64,000 nt of DNA from Delphinapterus leucas (lineage: Eukaryota > Chordata > Mammalia > Artiodactyla > Monodontidae), in the NCBI RefSeq assembly GCF_002288925.2, contig NW_022098062.1, positions 8,478,605 through 8,542,604 on the forward strand, in the 5' to 3' direction. The first letter of the stretch is position 1, and the number at the start of each line of letters is the position of its first letter. Positions 45,190 to 57,299 of the stretch are shown here, piece after piece. The notes under the pieces were generated by a model. That model did not search any database, was not told the origin of the DNA, and saw only the letters and a list, made by a program, of their open reading frames with translations. The position numbers and the translations under genes were made by a program.

Positions 45190-46142
45190 ACTTCTGATAT
45201 ACAGACTGCCAGCAAACACATGAAAGAATGCTCAACATCATTAATCATTAGAGAAATGCAAATCAAAACTACAATGAGATATCATCTCACACCGGTCAGA
45301 ATGGCCATCATCAAAAAAATCTAGAAACAATAAATGCTGGAGAGGGTGTGGAGAAAAGGGAACACTCTTGCACTGTAGGTGGGAATGTGAATTGGTACAA
45401 GCACTATGGAGAACAGTATGGAGGTTCCTTAAAAAACTACAAATAGAACTACCATATGATCCAGCAATCCCACTACTGGGCATATACCCTGAGAAAACCA
45501 TAATTCAAAAAGAGTCATGTACCAAAATGATCATTGCAGCTCTATTTACAATAGCCAGGAGATGGAAACAAGCTAAGTGTCCATCATTGGATGAATGCAT
45601 AAAGAAGATGTGGCACAGATATACAGTGGAATATTACTCAGACATAAAAAGAAATGAAATTGAGTTATTTGTAGTGAGGTGGATGGACTTAGAGTCTGTC
45701 ATACAGAGTGAAGTAAGTCAGAAAGAGAAAGACAAATGCCGTATGCTAACACATATATATGGAATCTAAGAAAAAAAAATGTCATGAAGAACCCAGGGGT
45801 AAGACAGGAATAAAGACACAGACCTACTAGAGAATGGACTTGAGGATATGGGGAGGGGGAAGGGTAAGCTGTGACAAAGTGAGAGAGTGGCATGGACATA
45901 TATACACTACCAAACGTAAAATTGATAGCTAGTGAGAAGCAGCCACATAGCATGGGGAGATCAGCTCAGCGCTTTGTGACCACCTAGAGGGGTGGGATAG
46001 TGAGGGTGGGAGGGAGGGAGACGCGAGGGGGAAGGGATATGGGAACATATGTGTGTGTGTGACTGATTCACTTTGTTATGAAGCAAAAACTAGCACACCA
46101 TTGTAAAGCAATTATACTCTAATAAAGATGTAAAAACAAAAT
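45190..46142 (+). mobile_element. L1 3' end, sense, cetartiodactyl type, well preserved
   Basis: A 5'-truncated L1 beginning at acagactgccagcaaacaca in ORF2. It continues through the ORF2 C-terminus, the 3' UTR (aaagtgagagagtggcatgg, then a ggagggagggagacgcgagg phrase) and the end aataaagatgtaaaaaca. Its low divergence makes it one of the youngest L1s in the window. Confidence 0.95.
45368..45769 (+). pseudogene. L1 ORF2 C-terminal fragment, open (133 codons)
   Basis: The last part of ORF2p is open to its normal stop. It includes the [18 protein letters not shown] segment and ends SEVSQKEK...THIYGI, as in the fuller L1 at 16.2 kb. The fragment holds only the C-terminal segment, without endonuclease or RT, so it encodes no active enzyme. 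It is an insertion remnant, not a gene. Confidence 0.93.
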
Positions 46143-46144
46143 TT

Positions 46145-47255
46145 TAGGTGCTTCAGGTGGCATTACTAAGAACAGAGTCTGGGCTTTGTCATCAATGGTA
46201 TAAGTGAATTCTATCTTTCATCTTCTTGTCACTCACTCAAGAGTTAAAATCTGGGGTAGGGGAGGTTAGGTGCAACTTATTGGCAAAGTCTAGGCTTGTT
46301 CTTGTGATTTCCTTGCTAGGAAATGGAGGATGAAACTGGTATTTTAGTGTCAGTAGTGTACGAGGTAATACTGCATAATAGGTGGTTCCTCCACAATGAG
46401 AAAGGACTTAGATGCTGTAAAGAGGAGAGAAATGCTAAATTTCTATTGCAGTCCATCCCTTTGGATGGTGAACATCATTTATTTTTCCTTAAATTTTAAA
46501 ATTTACCAGGAACAATAAAAATAAATGAAGGGGAGAAAGAAGAAAGAAAGACAAGAAACTCTTTTAATAAAAGGCTCCTATCTTTCATTCAAATGAAAAC
46601 ACTCCTTCACCAAAGGTAGACAGCCAAGGATCTTGCAGTTCTTGCTCCAGTTTTAGGTACAGGATTTCGGTGATGTGGTTTTATTGTTGGCTCTCCAGGT
46701 TGTGAAGTTCACCACCACCCATGCACATTATATCAAATCATGACAAAAAGGAAAAGAAAGAATTACAGATAAAAGCTATGTCTATTTTTTCCAAAGCTTA
46801 TTATGATACCGTAGTTAATTTTTATGACTTCCTTTCTCCATTACCCATTTCCTGTTTCCATTGATTTTAACTAGTACCTCAACTAGTTGGGATTCTTTCC
46901 TGGGTGAGGTGGTGCACATGACCCGTGCCTTCGTTTCTGAGGGAGGTTAGATCTTGATAATCCTGCGTGTAGAGACTTCTATGAAATTTTACCATTGCAA
47001 ATGATGCTACCAGGAGGTGCCCTAGGAAACCCTCTGGATTTGTTCCTTTCTCTTCCCTCCTCCCTTTTTATAGCAGCAACTTTATTTCATCCTGATACTG
47101 AGGATTAACCATTCCATCTAACACTACAAAATCTTTTTTTTTTTTTTTTGCATGTTCTCCCAGGAGCATGAGAAACTCAAAACATCCAGGAGGCAATTAT
47201 AACTTCCAATTTGATGAAATAATTTTTGTGTTTCCTCATGGACACATTTCTCCGT
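46145..47255. other. Single-copy DNA
   Basis: No recognised repeat or exon over about 1.1 kb, apart from a T run near 47133-47148. Confidence 0.35.
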
Positions 47256-47261
47256 TGAGAT

Positions 47262-47495
47262 GTAATGTAGCATAGTGGTTAAGGGCCTGAGCACTGAACT
47301 TAAACTGCCTGTGTTCAAATTCCAGCTCCACCATTTACCACTTCTCTGCATTCAATTTCCTAATGTGCAAAATATGGACAATATAGTATTTTACTAATGG
47401 AGTCATTATGATGATTAAATGAAATAGTCCATGTAAATCACAGAACAATGCCTGTCACATACGTGTTTTTAAAATATTAACTATTACCACTGAGT
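47262..47495 (+). repeat. MIR SINE, nearly complete
   Basis: Sense MIR: atgtagcatagtggttaagg, a ctgcctgtgttcaaattcca phrase, atgatgattaaatgaaatag, then acaatgcctgtcacatacgt. Well preserved tRNA-like head. Confidence 0.92.
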
Positions 47496-47499
47496 GCTA

Positions 47500-48305
47500 A
47501 ACACGCAGAGCACAGTTACAAGGGAGGGGAACAAACAAAAAAAAATCAAGATCACTGTGAGCGTGCACAGTCCCTCATCACTCCATGTACATACATTTTC
47601 ACACCTTCATTTCTGGACCTGAGGATTATGTTAGTGGGAGAAATAACACCATGCATTTGTTGCCTACTCAAAGGACACAACTTATTCTACACCATGTACT
47701 CCAATCTCCCAAGATTCCCCCACAACTGGCACTGATTTTTATGAAGTCCATATTCTTGTTCTATAAGGCCATCTATTTCTGGGTGATGGGCACATGATAT
47801 GACCAGTGAATCCCATGGGTATTGATCCATTGTCTTAATTCTTTTCTGTAACAATATTAATTATTATTATTAATATTTGAATTGTTTGATAAGAAATAAT
47901 AATGTGCAGACTGTCATAATGATGTATAAGTCAATACTTAGACCACAGGTTACATGTTGAAAAGGAAAGAAAATCCTAATACAGAAAAACTTTCTCTTCC
48001 AAAGGGGGCAAATCATTGCCCCTTCATAATGGAAGGGTTCATTGTAATCAACTTCCCAACAGGAGCCTAGCTGGTCACTTTGAAGTATGATACTGTATTA
48101 GGGGCTAGGGATGTTGGTTGTTGCTTCTACAAATTGTTGAAGGTAAATTCTTAGTCTGTGTTCCTGTCAGCTCTTGGTTACATGGTTACATGGACCTGGT
48201 GTTCCATGTGTTAAATAGCACTCTATATTGTTTACTTATTCAGAACATAGACTGTACTCTGAAGAATAGAATCCCCAAACCAACTTTGTTAGTTCATGAA
48301 AATAA
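47500..48305. other. Single-copy DNA
   Basis: Nothing recognised. An AT-rich tract with ATT repeats lies near 47855-47880. Confidence 0.35.
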
Positions 48306-48309
48306 TGAG

Positions 48310-48915
48310 CAATGTTTAATTTTCTAATGCTGCCATTAAAAGTTACTACAAATTTGGTGTCTTAAAATAACACAAATTTGTAATCTCACAGTTCTGTAGG
48401 TCAGAACTCTTACATGGGTCTTATGTATCTAAAATCAAAGTGTCAGCATATCTGTGTTTCTTTCTAGAGGCTCTGAGAAAAATCTGTTTTATTGCTCATT
48501 TAAGGTGTTGATAGAATTCAATTCCTTGAGGTTGTAGGACTGAGACCCCCACTTCAATGCTGGTTGTCAGTTGAAGGCTGTTCTCAGTATTTAGAGGCCC
48601 CTGCATTCCTTAGCTTGTGCCTCCTCTATCCATCTGCAAATCCAGCAATTGTGGGTTGAGTTTCTTTCACATTTTGAATCTCTCCTGCCCCTTTGGTTGC
48701 ATCCCTCAGGCTCTTCTTTTAGGAAATACTCTCTACTTTTAAGGACTTAAGTGATTTGATTGGGTCTACCAGGATACTACAGGATAATCTTCCAGGCTCA
48801 AGATCCATAGTCTTAACCACATCTGCAAAGTTCCTTTTGATAAGTAGCATAGCATAATAGGCTCCAGGGATCAGGGCATGAACATCTCTGAAGAGCCATT
48901 ATTTTATCTACCGTA
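48310..48915. repeat. Old interspersed repeat, family unnamed (about 600 bp)
   Basis: Recognisable wording: aaagttactacaaatttggt, tcttaaaataacacaaattt, cagttctgtaggtcagaact, a gtgcctcctctatccatctg phrase, ccacatctgcaaagttcctt. This is a very common mammalian repeat that I know by sight but cannot name with certainty. Confidence 0.6.
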
Positions 48916-48959
48916 AGCAAGCACTATAGAAGAAAGCTAATCTGATTCTCTGCAGTAGG

Positions 48960-49600
48960 AAACTTTGATGATTATTCACAAGGGGCACAATATTATCATA
49001 CCAATCCTCAAATGTTGATCCTTCTAACTCCCAAATCATTTGGCTAAACCATTAGCAACCACCTAGTTCCTTAACTCAGTTTATCACTCTTTCCAGGCAA
49101 AGTAGAAAAAGCGATATCTTACTCAGGAGAATTAAGACGTCTCTGAGAAAGTCATAAAGGTGTACATTTGTCCCATCAAGTGAAAGAAAATTACTTCTAG
49201 TGTCCTCCATTTGTTGGAAATTGAAGAGAAAAAAAGCATTTGTCAGATTAATAACTCCATACTCAATATCAAGGGCTGTACTGATTTGTTCTAATAGGAG
49301 ACCATGAAAAGAAAAGTACCTGCAGTTAGAGTCATACATTATTAAGCTGACAATAATCCACTGCCATTTTCCAAGGTTCATCTACCCTTGGCAGGATAAA
49401 CCAAAGAACCAAATGGCCCTGTGAATTGTAATGTTTTTCAAGTATTTGTTGGTGACACTGATTTCTCTGATTCTCCTAAGGATGTGGTTTATGTTTTAAG
49501 TTATTTTTTTGGTAGGAAGCATAAAGTGTAGAGGCTTCCTCTTGTCCCTTTCTGCCATGATATCCCTTCCCACATTGGTAAAGGGGGCTGATAGAGGATT
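48960..49600 (-). pseudogene. Endogenous retrovirus pol remnant (reverse transcriptase, ERV-L-like)
   Basis: Minus-strand translation in shifting frames gives the conserved retroviral RT entry. One segment near 49330-49440 reads EPWKMAVDYCQLNNV, matching the retroviral W-x-M-x-V-D-Y-x-x-L-N pattern. It is followed, in another frame (49076-49381), by EYGVINLTNAFF, the position of the D-L-A-N-A-F-F motif. Frameshifts and stops separate the parts, and the catalytic YxDD region is not recognisable. The retrotransposon is long dead. The order suggests an internal pol region with no LTR that I can define. Confidence 0.75.
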
Positions 49601-50060
49601 ATTGCTGTGTATATTTATTTCATTTATTGACATGAGTTTTGATTCCTTTTGGTCCACTACCATGACTTAGGTCAAAACTCCTCTTGTCACCTGTCTTGCA
49701 TAAGCTTCCATTCTGGGTATTAGATCACTGTGGTGTTCTGAGTACCCAAGCAGCAGTGTTAGTTAGTTTAGACTTGATGTGCAATATATATAAAATGTTT
49801 AGATATCTATCTTTTTCTGAAGGTAAACATCCTTTGGAGAAGGATAAGAGGAAGATTCTAAGTGTACACTTGGATATTTTTGCAGGATCTTTCATCAAGT
49901 GTACCCAGTCTTCTTTTCACTTACGAGTTTCTGTTCCTTTGAACTTGAGTCTAGGAAATGGGTGAAAAATCAGGACCACCATAATATGAAGTCAACCACC
50001 ATAGTTGAAGTCAGGCCTCCAGTTATTCAGTAATATTCATAAAGTGGGACTTTAGTAGGT
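49600..50060 (-). mobile_element. Probable continuation of the ERV internal region
   Basis: Lies upstream of the RT motifs on the minus strand, where protease and the pol start would be. Multiple stops, no motif (such as DTG) recognised. Assigned by position only. Confidence 0.35.
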
Positions 50061-50064
50061 ATGG

Positions 50065-50415
50065 CAGAAAAAGTAATGTTCACATATATTCTACCTGGTC
50101 CATCCATTTCCCTGCTCCCTTGTAGTTAAGTGCTGCCATGTGATTAGACTCTGCTCAATGGGCTGCAGAAGTAACATGTGAAACTTCTGGGCTGAAGTCC
50201 AGAAAAGCAGGTATGAGTTCTCCATGTAGTCTCTTCCCCTACCATGGAAACTATGAAATCAGATCATAAGATGAAGCAAGTTTGGTCTCTAAGCCACTGC
50301 ATGATCAAAAGCCCTAGAGAGTCACTCATACCTGTAGCAGACTTTGTGTCCATGAGAAGTAAACTTTTAAGTGCTAAGCCACTGACACTTGGGGGTTATT
50401 TTATTATCAAAGCAT
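50065..50415. repeat. Old interspersed repeat, family unnamed
   Basis: The wording gtaaacttttaagtgctaag followed by ccactgacacttgggggtta, with tgccatgtgattagactctg before it, is that of a common old mammalian repeat. It lies within the ERV remnant and probably inserted into it. Open frames in it are not genes. Confidence 0.45.
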
Positions 50416-50419
50416 ATCC

Positions 50420-50895
50420 TCATTCATTGGGGAACCAGATCTTATAGTCAAAGGACCTCATGAACAATCAACCACCATGAATGATCTTGTGTGTTAGACC
50501 ATTTTATTTACCATAATGATATTTCCTTCTGTTATGGTAATCAAGCTCATTCTACCTCTGTCAGTTAAGTTTCTCTATTTATTTTTATTTTTTCCATTCT
50601 GGAATCTTTGCATCACACTGAAACCAGGGAGCCCATTTTAACTGCAGCACCTTCCTCAATATCTACAGCCACCATAGTGTTTCTCAAAGATCCTCATACT
50701 TCTTTTACCAATATCTATCTCAAGGCTTCAGTGAGGAGAGATTTTTTTTTTCTGGGGTCTCCCCAGAGACTTAGGGAGAGGGTGGTTGCATTGTGATTAA
50801 TTTATTTCAGATTTCTTATATACCTCCAAATTCGAAATCCTTTATCTACATTAGGTCAAAATATTTTTGGTATTTTGATTTTATTTAGTGAGGGT
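50420..50895. other. Unassigned DNA within or beside the ERV remnant
   Basis: No family recognised; possibly ERV internal sequence on the minus strand, but no protein motif is visible. Confidence 0.3.
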
Positions 50896-50902
50896 CAGCT
50901 CT

Positions 50903-51166
50903 GAACATAGGTGTTCATTAACCAGTTATACAAACTATCACAATCCATACCAGCAAGCACACGAAAATTGGGCTTTCTAGTAAGTTCATTCAAATTGATA
51001 AATTGAATCCAATCTAAAGCTATGTTTCTTCCAATTTGGTGAGGACCCTCTAAATTCATTCCCATACACATTCCAAAGACTTCTGCAGATATAAATAAAG
51101 TCTCATAATTCTTTGGGATAGATTCCTCTCTTCTTTGATTTGATTTATTGTTTTCTCCTTAGAGTA
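50903..51166 (-). pseudogene. Open segment of about 88 codons, possible ERV gag-like remnant
   Basis: Stop-to-stop minus frame without an ATG at its head. It includes MNLEGPHQIGRNIALDWIQ and a later KPNFRVLAGMDCDSLYNWL segment and ends at a stop near 50905. The composition is protein-like and not low-complexity. The position, about 1.5 kb upstream of the RT motifs on the same strand, is where gag or protease should be. I do not recognise the domain, so it could also be an unrelated exon or retrocopy. Confidence 0.3.
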
Positions 51167-51169
51167 TGC

Positions 51170-51855
51170 TGTGATCTAATTTAATTGTAGCTTTGGAGAA
51201 AAGAAGGGGTTGGAAGGGGTCAGAGAGGGTAGATCAAAAGGGAAATTGGCTTGTTGTTGTAGGGTAACTCTCTCATATGCGGGCACAGAAAGGTTGTTTC
51301 CAAGAACGTGGGAAGTTCAGTGACGGGTAGGGGTTCTGTACACTAAGACATCTCCTAATCCTGCCATATATGTCTAATCCAGTGTTTCAATATTCTCTTC
51401 TTTTCTGATCCATGGCCCAACTGAAGAGACATTACAAGTTGGTTAATTCAACAGATGTCGCAATTTGGCAATCTGCAGGGGAAAAACATAATCTTTGATA
51501 AATTTGGTTTTCACTTATCTCAATCCTAAAGATGCAACTGAAAAGATATTCTTTCATGCTGTTCATAGAGAGCCTGAGAATTTAGAAATTTAAATGCTTC
51601 ATTTTCTTTAAAAAAATCATCAAATGCCAAGATAAGTAACTCCCTTATCCTGTAGTCCTTGCATTAGCAACTACAGTCTCCCAAGCTTTGCCCTCCACGA
51701 GCACTTTATTCCAGATGACTCTGGGTAATACTTTAACTATTTTGCTGCTGTATGCCATAAACTAGAATTCTATCCTGGAATAGTAATAGAACGTTCATTG
51801 CTTTCTGCTGTATCTAGGCTAGATATCCAATCCCAGCTTTTCCATAATTTATTGG
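51170..51855. other. Unassigned DNA
   Basis: Could be more ERV-derived sequence, but no motif or repeat phrase supports it. Confidence 0.3.
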
Positions 51856-51861
51856 AGACAT

Positions 51862-52098
51862 CTTAATTACAATGTGCTTACTAGGTACCAGGCACTGTTC
51901 TGAGTGGTTTTCACACATTAACTCTTTAAGCATTAAAACAACCCAATGAGATTGGCACTGTTATTACCCACAGTCAAAAATGAGGAACTGATACACATAG
52001 AGGCTAGTTCACAGAGCTTATAAGTGGCAAAGCAGGGGAATTAAATTCAGGCAGTCTGTCTCCTCCATGTTTTTAACCACTGTGCTTTATTGCCTCTC
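51862..52098 (-). repeat. MIR SINE, nearly complete
   Basis: Antisense MIR: aggtaccaggcactgttctg, attaactctttaagcattaa, then acagagcttataagtggcaa, ending with the head near ttaaccactgtgctttattg. Confidence 0.9.
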
Positions 52099-52099
52099 A

Positions 52100-54555
52100 A
52101 TTTGAAAGTATATTCTTATAATTTGGTTTGCTGTCATTTTGTAAGAAATAGAAACTAATTTTTGCTATCTTAACAAAATAATGTTTTGTTAGAAGGTCGT
52201 CAGAATTGACAGAAGCAGACTAGAAGGTCAGCCTTGGATAACAAACAAGACTGAGTTGAGGTCCCTATAGTGGGCTAAGGAGAAGGAAGTGAATAACCAT
52301 TCTGCAGAGGAAACAGTCTGGCCAGGACATTACTCTTGTCACTACATCTGCCATCACTGCTAACTTCATGGTAGAATTCAAATCACTCCATCATCTTATT
52401 GCCACTCACTCAAGTGCCAAATTTCACAGCAGAAGCTTCTGATATGCTGAGCTTATTTACCTGCCTGTACTGTGGCTGCCAAGGAATGGAGGGAAGGGGG
52501 ATTGAAAGCTTTTGGCTTCCTTAGTGGGAGAGATATGAAGCCCAGCTTCACAATGAGATGAAATACGATGAGGAAATCTTACACATGGTAAAGAGGTTGC
52601 TTGACAGACATCAAAATACTAACTGTTCATTATGACTTCTAAAGATCTAAAAGGATTGAGACCCTATAATCTCATTTGTGTCTGAAAACACAAGAAACCA
52701 AGGAACAGATATTTATCAGCTTTCCCAACCTCCAAATCTCTCCCAACTCCACTGTATAGTTGGATGGACTTCACTAAAGAGAGGTAAACCGACTCTCCCT
52801 GCTCCCATCCCTGAAACACAGCAAGCTAGATGCAAATTCTAGGCTCAGTCCATTTAATATGAGGCTGTATTTCCAAAAACTTTGCAAACCCAAGACACAC
52901 CCTAGTCTATTCTGAGCTTGAAGCTATTTCTCACATTCCTTTGTAGTACTGGTTACCCACAGTCTCAGTAGTACCAGACCAAGCCCTAAACCACTGAACT
53001 CAGCCCATCTGGCTTTCAGATAAAATCTGGTATGGTAGAGTCAGCAACTGACCCTTAAGATGCTCTGAGCTGTCCAAGTTGTCAAAATAGTCCAACTTCC
53101 TAGGTCCCTCATACTCTCGTTCCCCAACCCCAATCTTCCTGGGAGTACTGTAAAGGAAACATCAAGACATAGACTTAGGTGAGGCTGCAGATAGATATAA
53201 TAGGAAATAGAACTAAGAAGTTTCTATTTTTGTTTCTTTCCACCATTGCCTTAGACAAACCTTGATTAAAAGCTGTGGCTACTTGGAGCTCTGTCCAGTT
53301 GTCCTCAGGAGTAAAATCAGGGGAGCACAAAAGTTGTGCCTGTAAGGAGTTGATATAAACAGGTGTGGACTCAAACTTTGGGCTGTGGCTTCCCTACCCT
53401 TCTTTGTCTCCTCACAAGGTTGCCTTTCTCTGTGAGCAATGGTCAAAGCCCTGAACTGATTAGTTGTTTTTAGGGTGAGGAACTATTGACTGTGTTTTCC
53501 AAAACCTGGGCTCTTCACACTGTGGCTTATCTACCTCCTACCTCATAAATTCTCTGGGACTCTGGCAGCCTGGGGTCTGACTTTCCTATAAAACATCACA
53601 GGACAGATAACTAAAACACCCTTAGGGTCTAGAAACCTTCTGGTGAGAGTGTTTCAGCTTGAATATAAAATAGAGTAGACCATGAGTAAGGAGAAAGAAA
53701 AAGTAGCTCCACTTAAAAGAAAACACTTCCCAAGTTACTCCATATCCAGAGTGGTGCCCCCCTTATTTTTGGAAAGTTTCACTATTCCTAGCCTGCCTGC
53801 TTGCCTACTCTTTACCCACATAGCCTACAAAATAACTCTGCCTGTCAACATTTGCAGTCAGTGTCCAAATGCAAATGTGAGGATTGGGCTCATGGAACCT
53901 ATACCAGTTTACTAAGCAAATGGACAGGGTTCTTCATTCACAAATATTAATAAACAGCCACTAGATACGTGACTAAAACCTATGATAGGAAATGAAGGTG
54001 TAAGGTGAACAAGCAGAACTGACCATAGACAAAACTGTGGTTTTGTCTATAAGGTAGCAGAAGAGACTTGATATACATTTGAGGTGTCATTGCAACCATA
54101 AAAGGATGCAATCAAAAAACAAAAGGAGGGTTAGGAAATCTATGTTATTATTGTTAACTGTAAAAAAATCAATGAACCAGTAAATAATAAAATGGACATG
54201 GTCAAAGTAAGTTGGCTACTTGAAAGGTAAAAATCAAGAAAACCAACCATATTGTAACAGATGGAAAAACTTACAGAAAAGTTGAGACTTGGTGAATAGA
54301 GTTCTATTCAGAATAAAAGAATTTACAGAAAAGAAGAGTGAAGAAAATATCAAAGAATAACAGAAGAATAGTTGCCAGAGCCAAAGAAAGACATACACCA
54401 GCAATAATATTTATTTTTACAAGTTTTCTTCTTTTTTGTCTTATTGCTGATACACCTTATTCTTATTTTCTGTTTCCTTACTTATCTCTGTTTCTTCTAT
54501 GGTTAGTTCTGTTTACTCCCCAAGTGTGTGTAGAATCTATTTTAAAAGGTCCACA
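52100..54555. other. About 2.4 kb without recognised repeat or gene
   Basis: No family recognised. Frames at 53682-53915 (77 codons) and 54338-54583 (81 codons) match nothing I know. The latter is Phe/Leu-rich with a hydrophobic stretch, but its start lies in A-rich sequence. Some of it may be very old repeat material. Confidence 0.35.
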
Positions 54556-54559
54556 CCTG

Positions 54560-55190
54560 GACTTCTGGTTCCAATCAAGATGAAGTAGGTGGTATTGGAA
54601 TTATACTCCTGCCATAAACAACTATAAAAACTGGACAAAAATATTTAAAAACTTTTGTTTATAGGCATTAGAGAACAACCATAGCAGAAATAGAATACAG
54701 GAGGTGAGCTCATCATTTATACTCACTTTGTCCCTGAAGGCATTTTCTAAACAGAGGTGCAGAGAGCCCAAGCAGAGAGTGGTGGTCTATTTGAGCAGAA
54801 GAGACATTCATTGTTTAGAACTGCCAAGAGAGCTACTAATTTAAAGATTGTGTCACAGGTAAGGAGAGAACTGCAGATGAGTCCCTGAAATCTAAATAAT
54901 ATTTTCTTTGTTCTTTGGACAATTTCTAAACTATTCATGCACAGGGAGAGACTCTGGAAGAAGAGCTGCAGGTTGGGAGATAAAGATTGGAATTCTGATA
55001 TAAACAGAATGGAAATATCTTAGTGAACCCCATAGGCTTTCAATCAAGAGCTAAGAAAGGTAAGAAGTAAGAAATGTAAGAAGTAGCAAATGTTAAGGGT
55101 CATAGCTACATCTAAGAGTAGTACAAAACTGAGGTAAACCTGCTTAACAAATACTAAAAGCAATCCTCTACAGGATAAAAGTGATCATTC
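54560..55190 (+). mobile_element. Possible L1M/HAL1-type 5' region, sense
   Basis: The order gacttctggttccaatcaag, actataaaaactggacaaaa, then ggcattagagaacaaccata resembles the 5' region upstream of ORF1 in old L1/HAL1 elements. It stops where the minus-strand L1 tail begins. Confidence 0.4.
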
Positions 55191-55199
55191 AGTAATTTT

Positions 55200-56480
55200 T
55201 TTTCTTTTACATTTAAAGCGATTTTACCGAGGTTTAATTTACATACAATAAGGCATTTTAACAACTCATTTTAATTGTAAAGTTTTATGAGTTTTGACAA
55301 ATGTTCACAACCATATAATCACCACTCCAAAAAAAGGTGTAGATAACTTCTATCACCCCAAATTTTCTTTGTAATTTTTTGCAGACAATGACCCCTCCTA
55401 TTCTTCTGCATCCAGAAAACCACTCATCTGCTTTTCATCAGTAGATAAGTTTTTCCTGTCTTTTAATATCCTTTTGTGTCTGGTTTCTTTTGCTCAGCAT
55501 AATGTTCTTGAGATCATCTATATTATTGTGTGTATTACAAGTTTGTTCCTTCTTATTACTGAATAGTGTTGCCTTATATAAATATACTACAATAATTTAC
55601 TTATTTGTAGGCATTTAAGATTACTTTCATTTTCTGCTATAGTGAATAAAGCAGGTATAAACATTCATGTACAAACTCTTTGTGACATATCTTTTCATTT
55701 CTTTTATATAAATACTTAGCAGGGCAGTTTCTTGGTTATAGGGTAGGTACAGGTTTAACTAAACAAGAAACTGCCAGACTTTATCAAAATAGTTGTGTAA
55801 TTTTACACTCTCACTAGCAATGTGTGGGAATTCCAGTTGTTTCACATCCTTGTCAACTCTTAGCATTGTCAGACTTTAAAATTTTAGCCACCTTAATGGA
55901 TGTGGAATACTATCTTATTTGGTTTTTAATTTGCATTTCCCTGATGACTAATAATACTGAGTATGTTTCAGGTGGTATTGACTATTGTATATCTTCCTTT
56001 GTGAAGCTCTGTTCAAATATTTTGCCCATGTTTTAAAATTGAGTTGTTTGTGAACTACTGAGTTGCAATGCTTTTTTATATAATCTAGATGCAAGTTCTA
56101 TGTCAGATATACGCATTGCAGATATCTCCTCCCAGTCTGTAGCTTGTCTTTTAATTTTCTTAATGGAATCTTTTGAAGAGTAGAAGTTTAAAATTTTGAT
56201 GGAGTCATATTCATAATTTTTTTCTTTTATCGTTTGTTTGTGTTCCATCTAAGAAACTTTTCTTCTAGAAACGTTTTCTTCTAGAGGTCTATGGTTTTAG
56301 CTTTTACACTTAGGTTCATGATCCTTTTTGAGTAAATATTTTTCATGTTGTGAGTGAAGGGATGAGGTTCATTTTTTATCCAAACAGATATCCAGTTTTT
56401 CCAACACCATTTGTTGAAATAATTTTCATTTCCCTATTGGATTACCTTGTTGGAAATCAATTGAACATATATTTTTTTCC
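55200..56480 (-). mobile_element. Old L1, antisense 3' end
   Basis: Antisense L1 3' UTR and ORF2 C-terminal region. It begins with a T tract (the poly-A side), then gaggtttaatttacatacaa, a tctggtttcttttgctcagc phrase and tttaatttgcatttccctga. The frame at 56033-56248 is a decayed late ORF2 piece. No function. Confidence 0.87.
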
Positions 56481-57245
56481 CAGTGAATTTTTCATGTTCC
56501 ATTTGTTTTTATTTTATAATTTCAATTAGTATCATTATTATGATTAAGGTTTCTTATAAATTCTTAAGCTTTTTAAATAAAAAGTGTTTTAAATTGTTTG
56601 CTAGTTCCATCATTTTTCTTATTTCTGACTCTGCTTTGTTAACTACATTTTCTCCTGATTATGAGTTGCATTATCCTGCTTCTTGTTATGTCTATTAAAT
56701 TATGATTGGATGCTAGGCATTGTGAATGTTATGCTGTTGAATGACTGAGTTTTGTTATTGTCCTTAAAGAGCATCTATTTTGTGTGTGTGGGGGGTGGTG
56801 CAGTGGGGTGGCAGCTAAATTGTTGTTTGACTTGATCCTTTTAAGGCATTTTAAAGAGTTTTGCATGTACACACCTTTAATCTACCTCCTAACAAGATAT
56901 AATTATTTTGGAATCTCTACTTAATATCCTGGGTATTCAAAAAAGTTTCTCCATTATCACTGGCCAGAATTTGAATGTCTCTCAGCCCTGTGTGAATTCT
57001 TGAAGTTTTTTTAGCTTATGGAAAACTAAAAGTTGTCATTTTCCCAGCATCAAGGATGATGCATAATTAGTACTCAGCTACAAAATCAACAATACCCCTA
57101 TGCAGATTTCTAAAGCTCTCCTCCTGCATAGCTCTCTCCTCTACAGTACTATGCCCTGCAAATTCTGGCCACCTTGGCCTTCCAGAAATCCTGCTTATGT
57201 CTTCCCAAGTCAGCAAAACCCCATTTTATCTGCTTGAGCTTCTTT
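56481..57245 (-). mobile_element. HAL1-like / old L1 ORF1 region, antisense
   Basis: Antisense phrases ttctcctgattatgagttgc, atgattggatgctaggcatt, then a tgttatgctgttgaatgac stretch are those of a HAL1/L1M ORF1 region. It ends in a T tract near 57250-57266. Confidence 0.55.
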
Positions 57246-57299
57246 TTCTTCTTTTTTTTTTTTTTTGAAAAAAGTCTGGAAGTCTCTTCTTTGAAGAAG

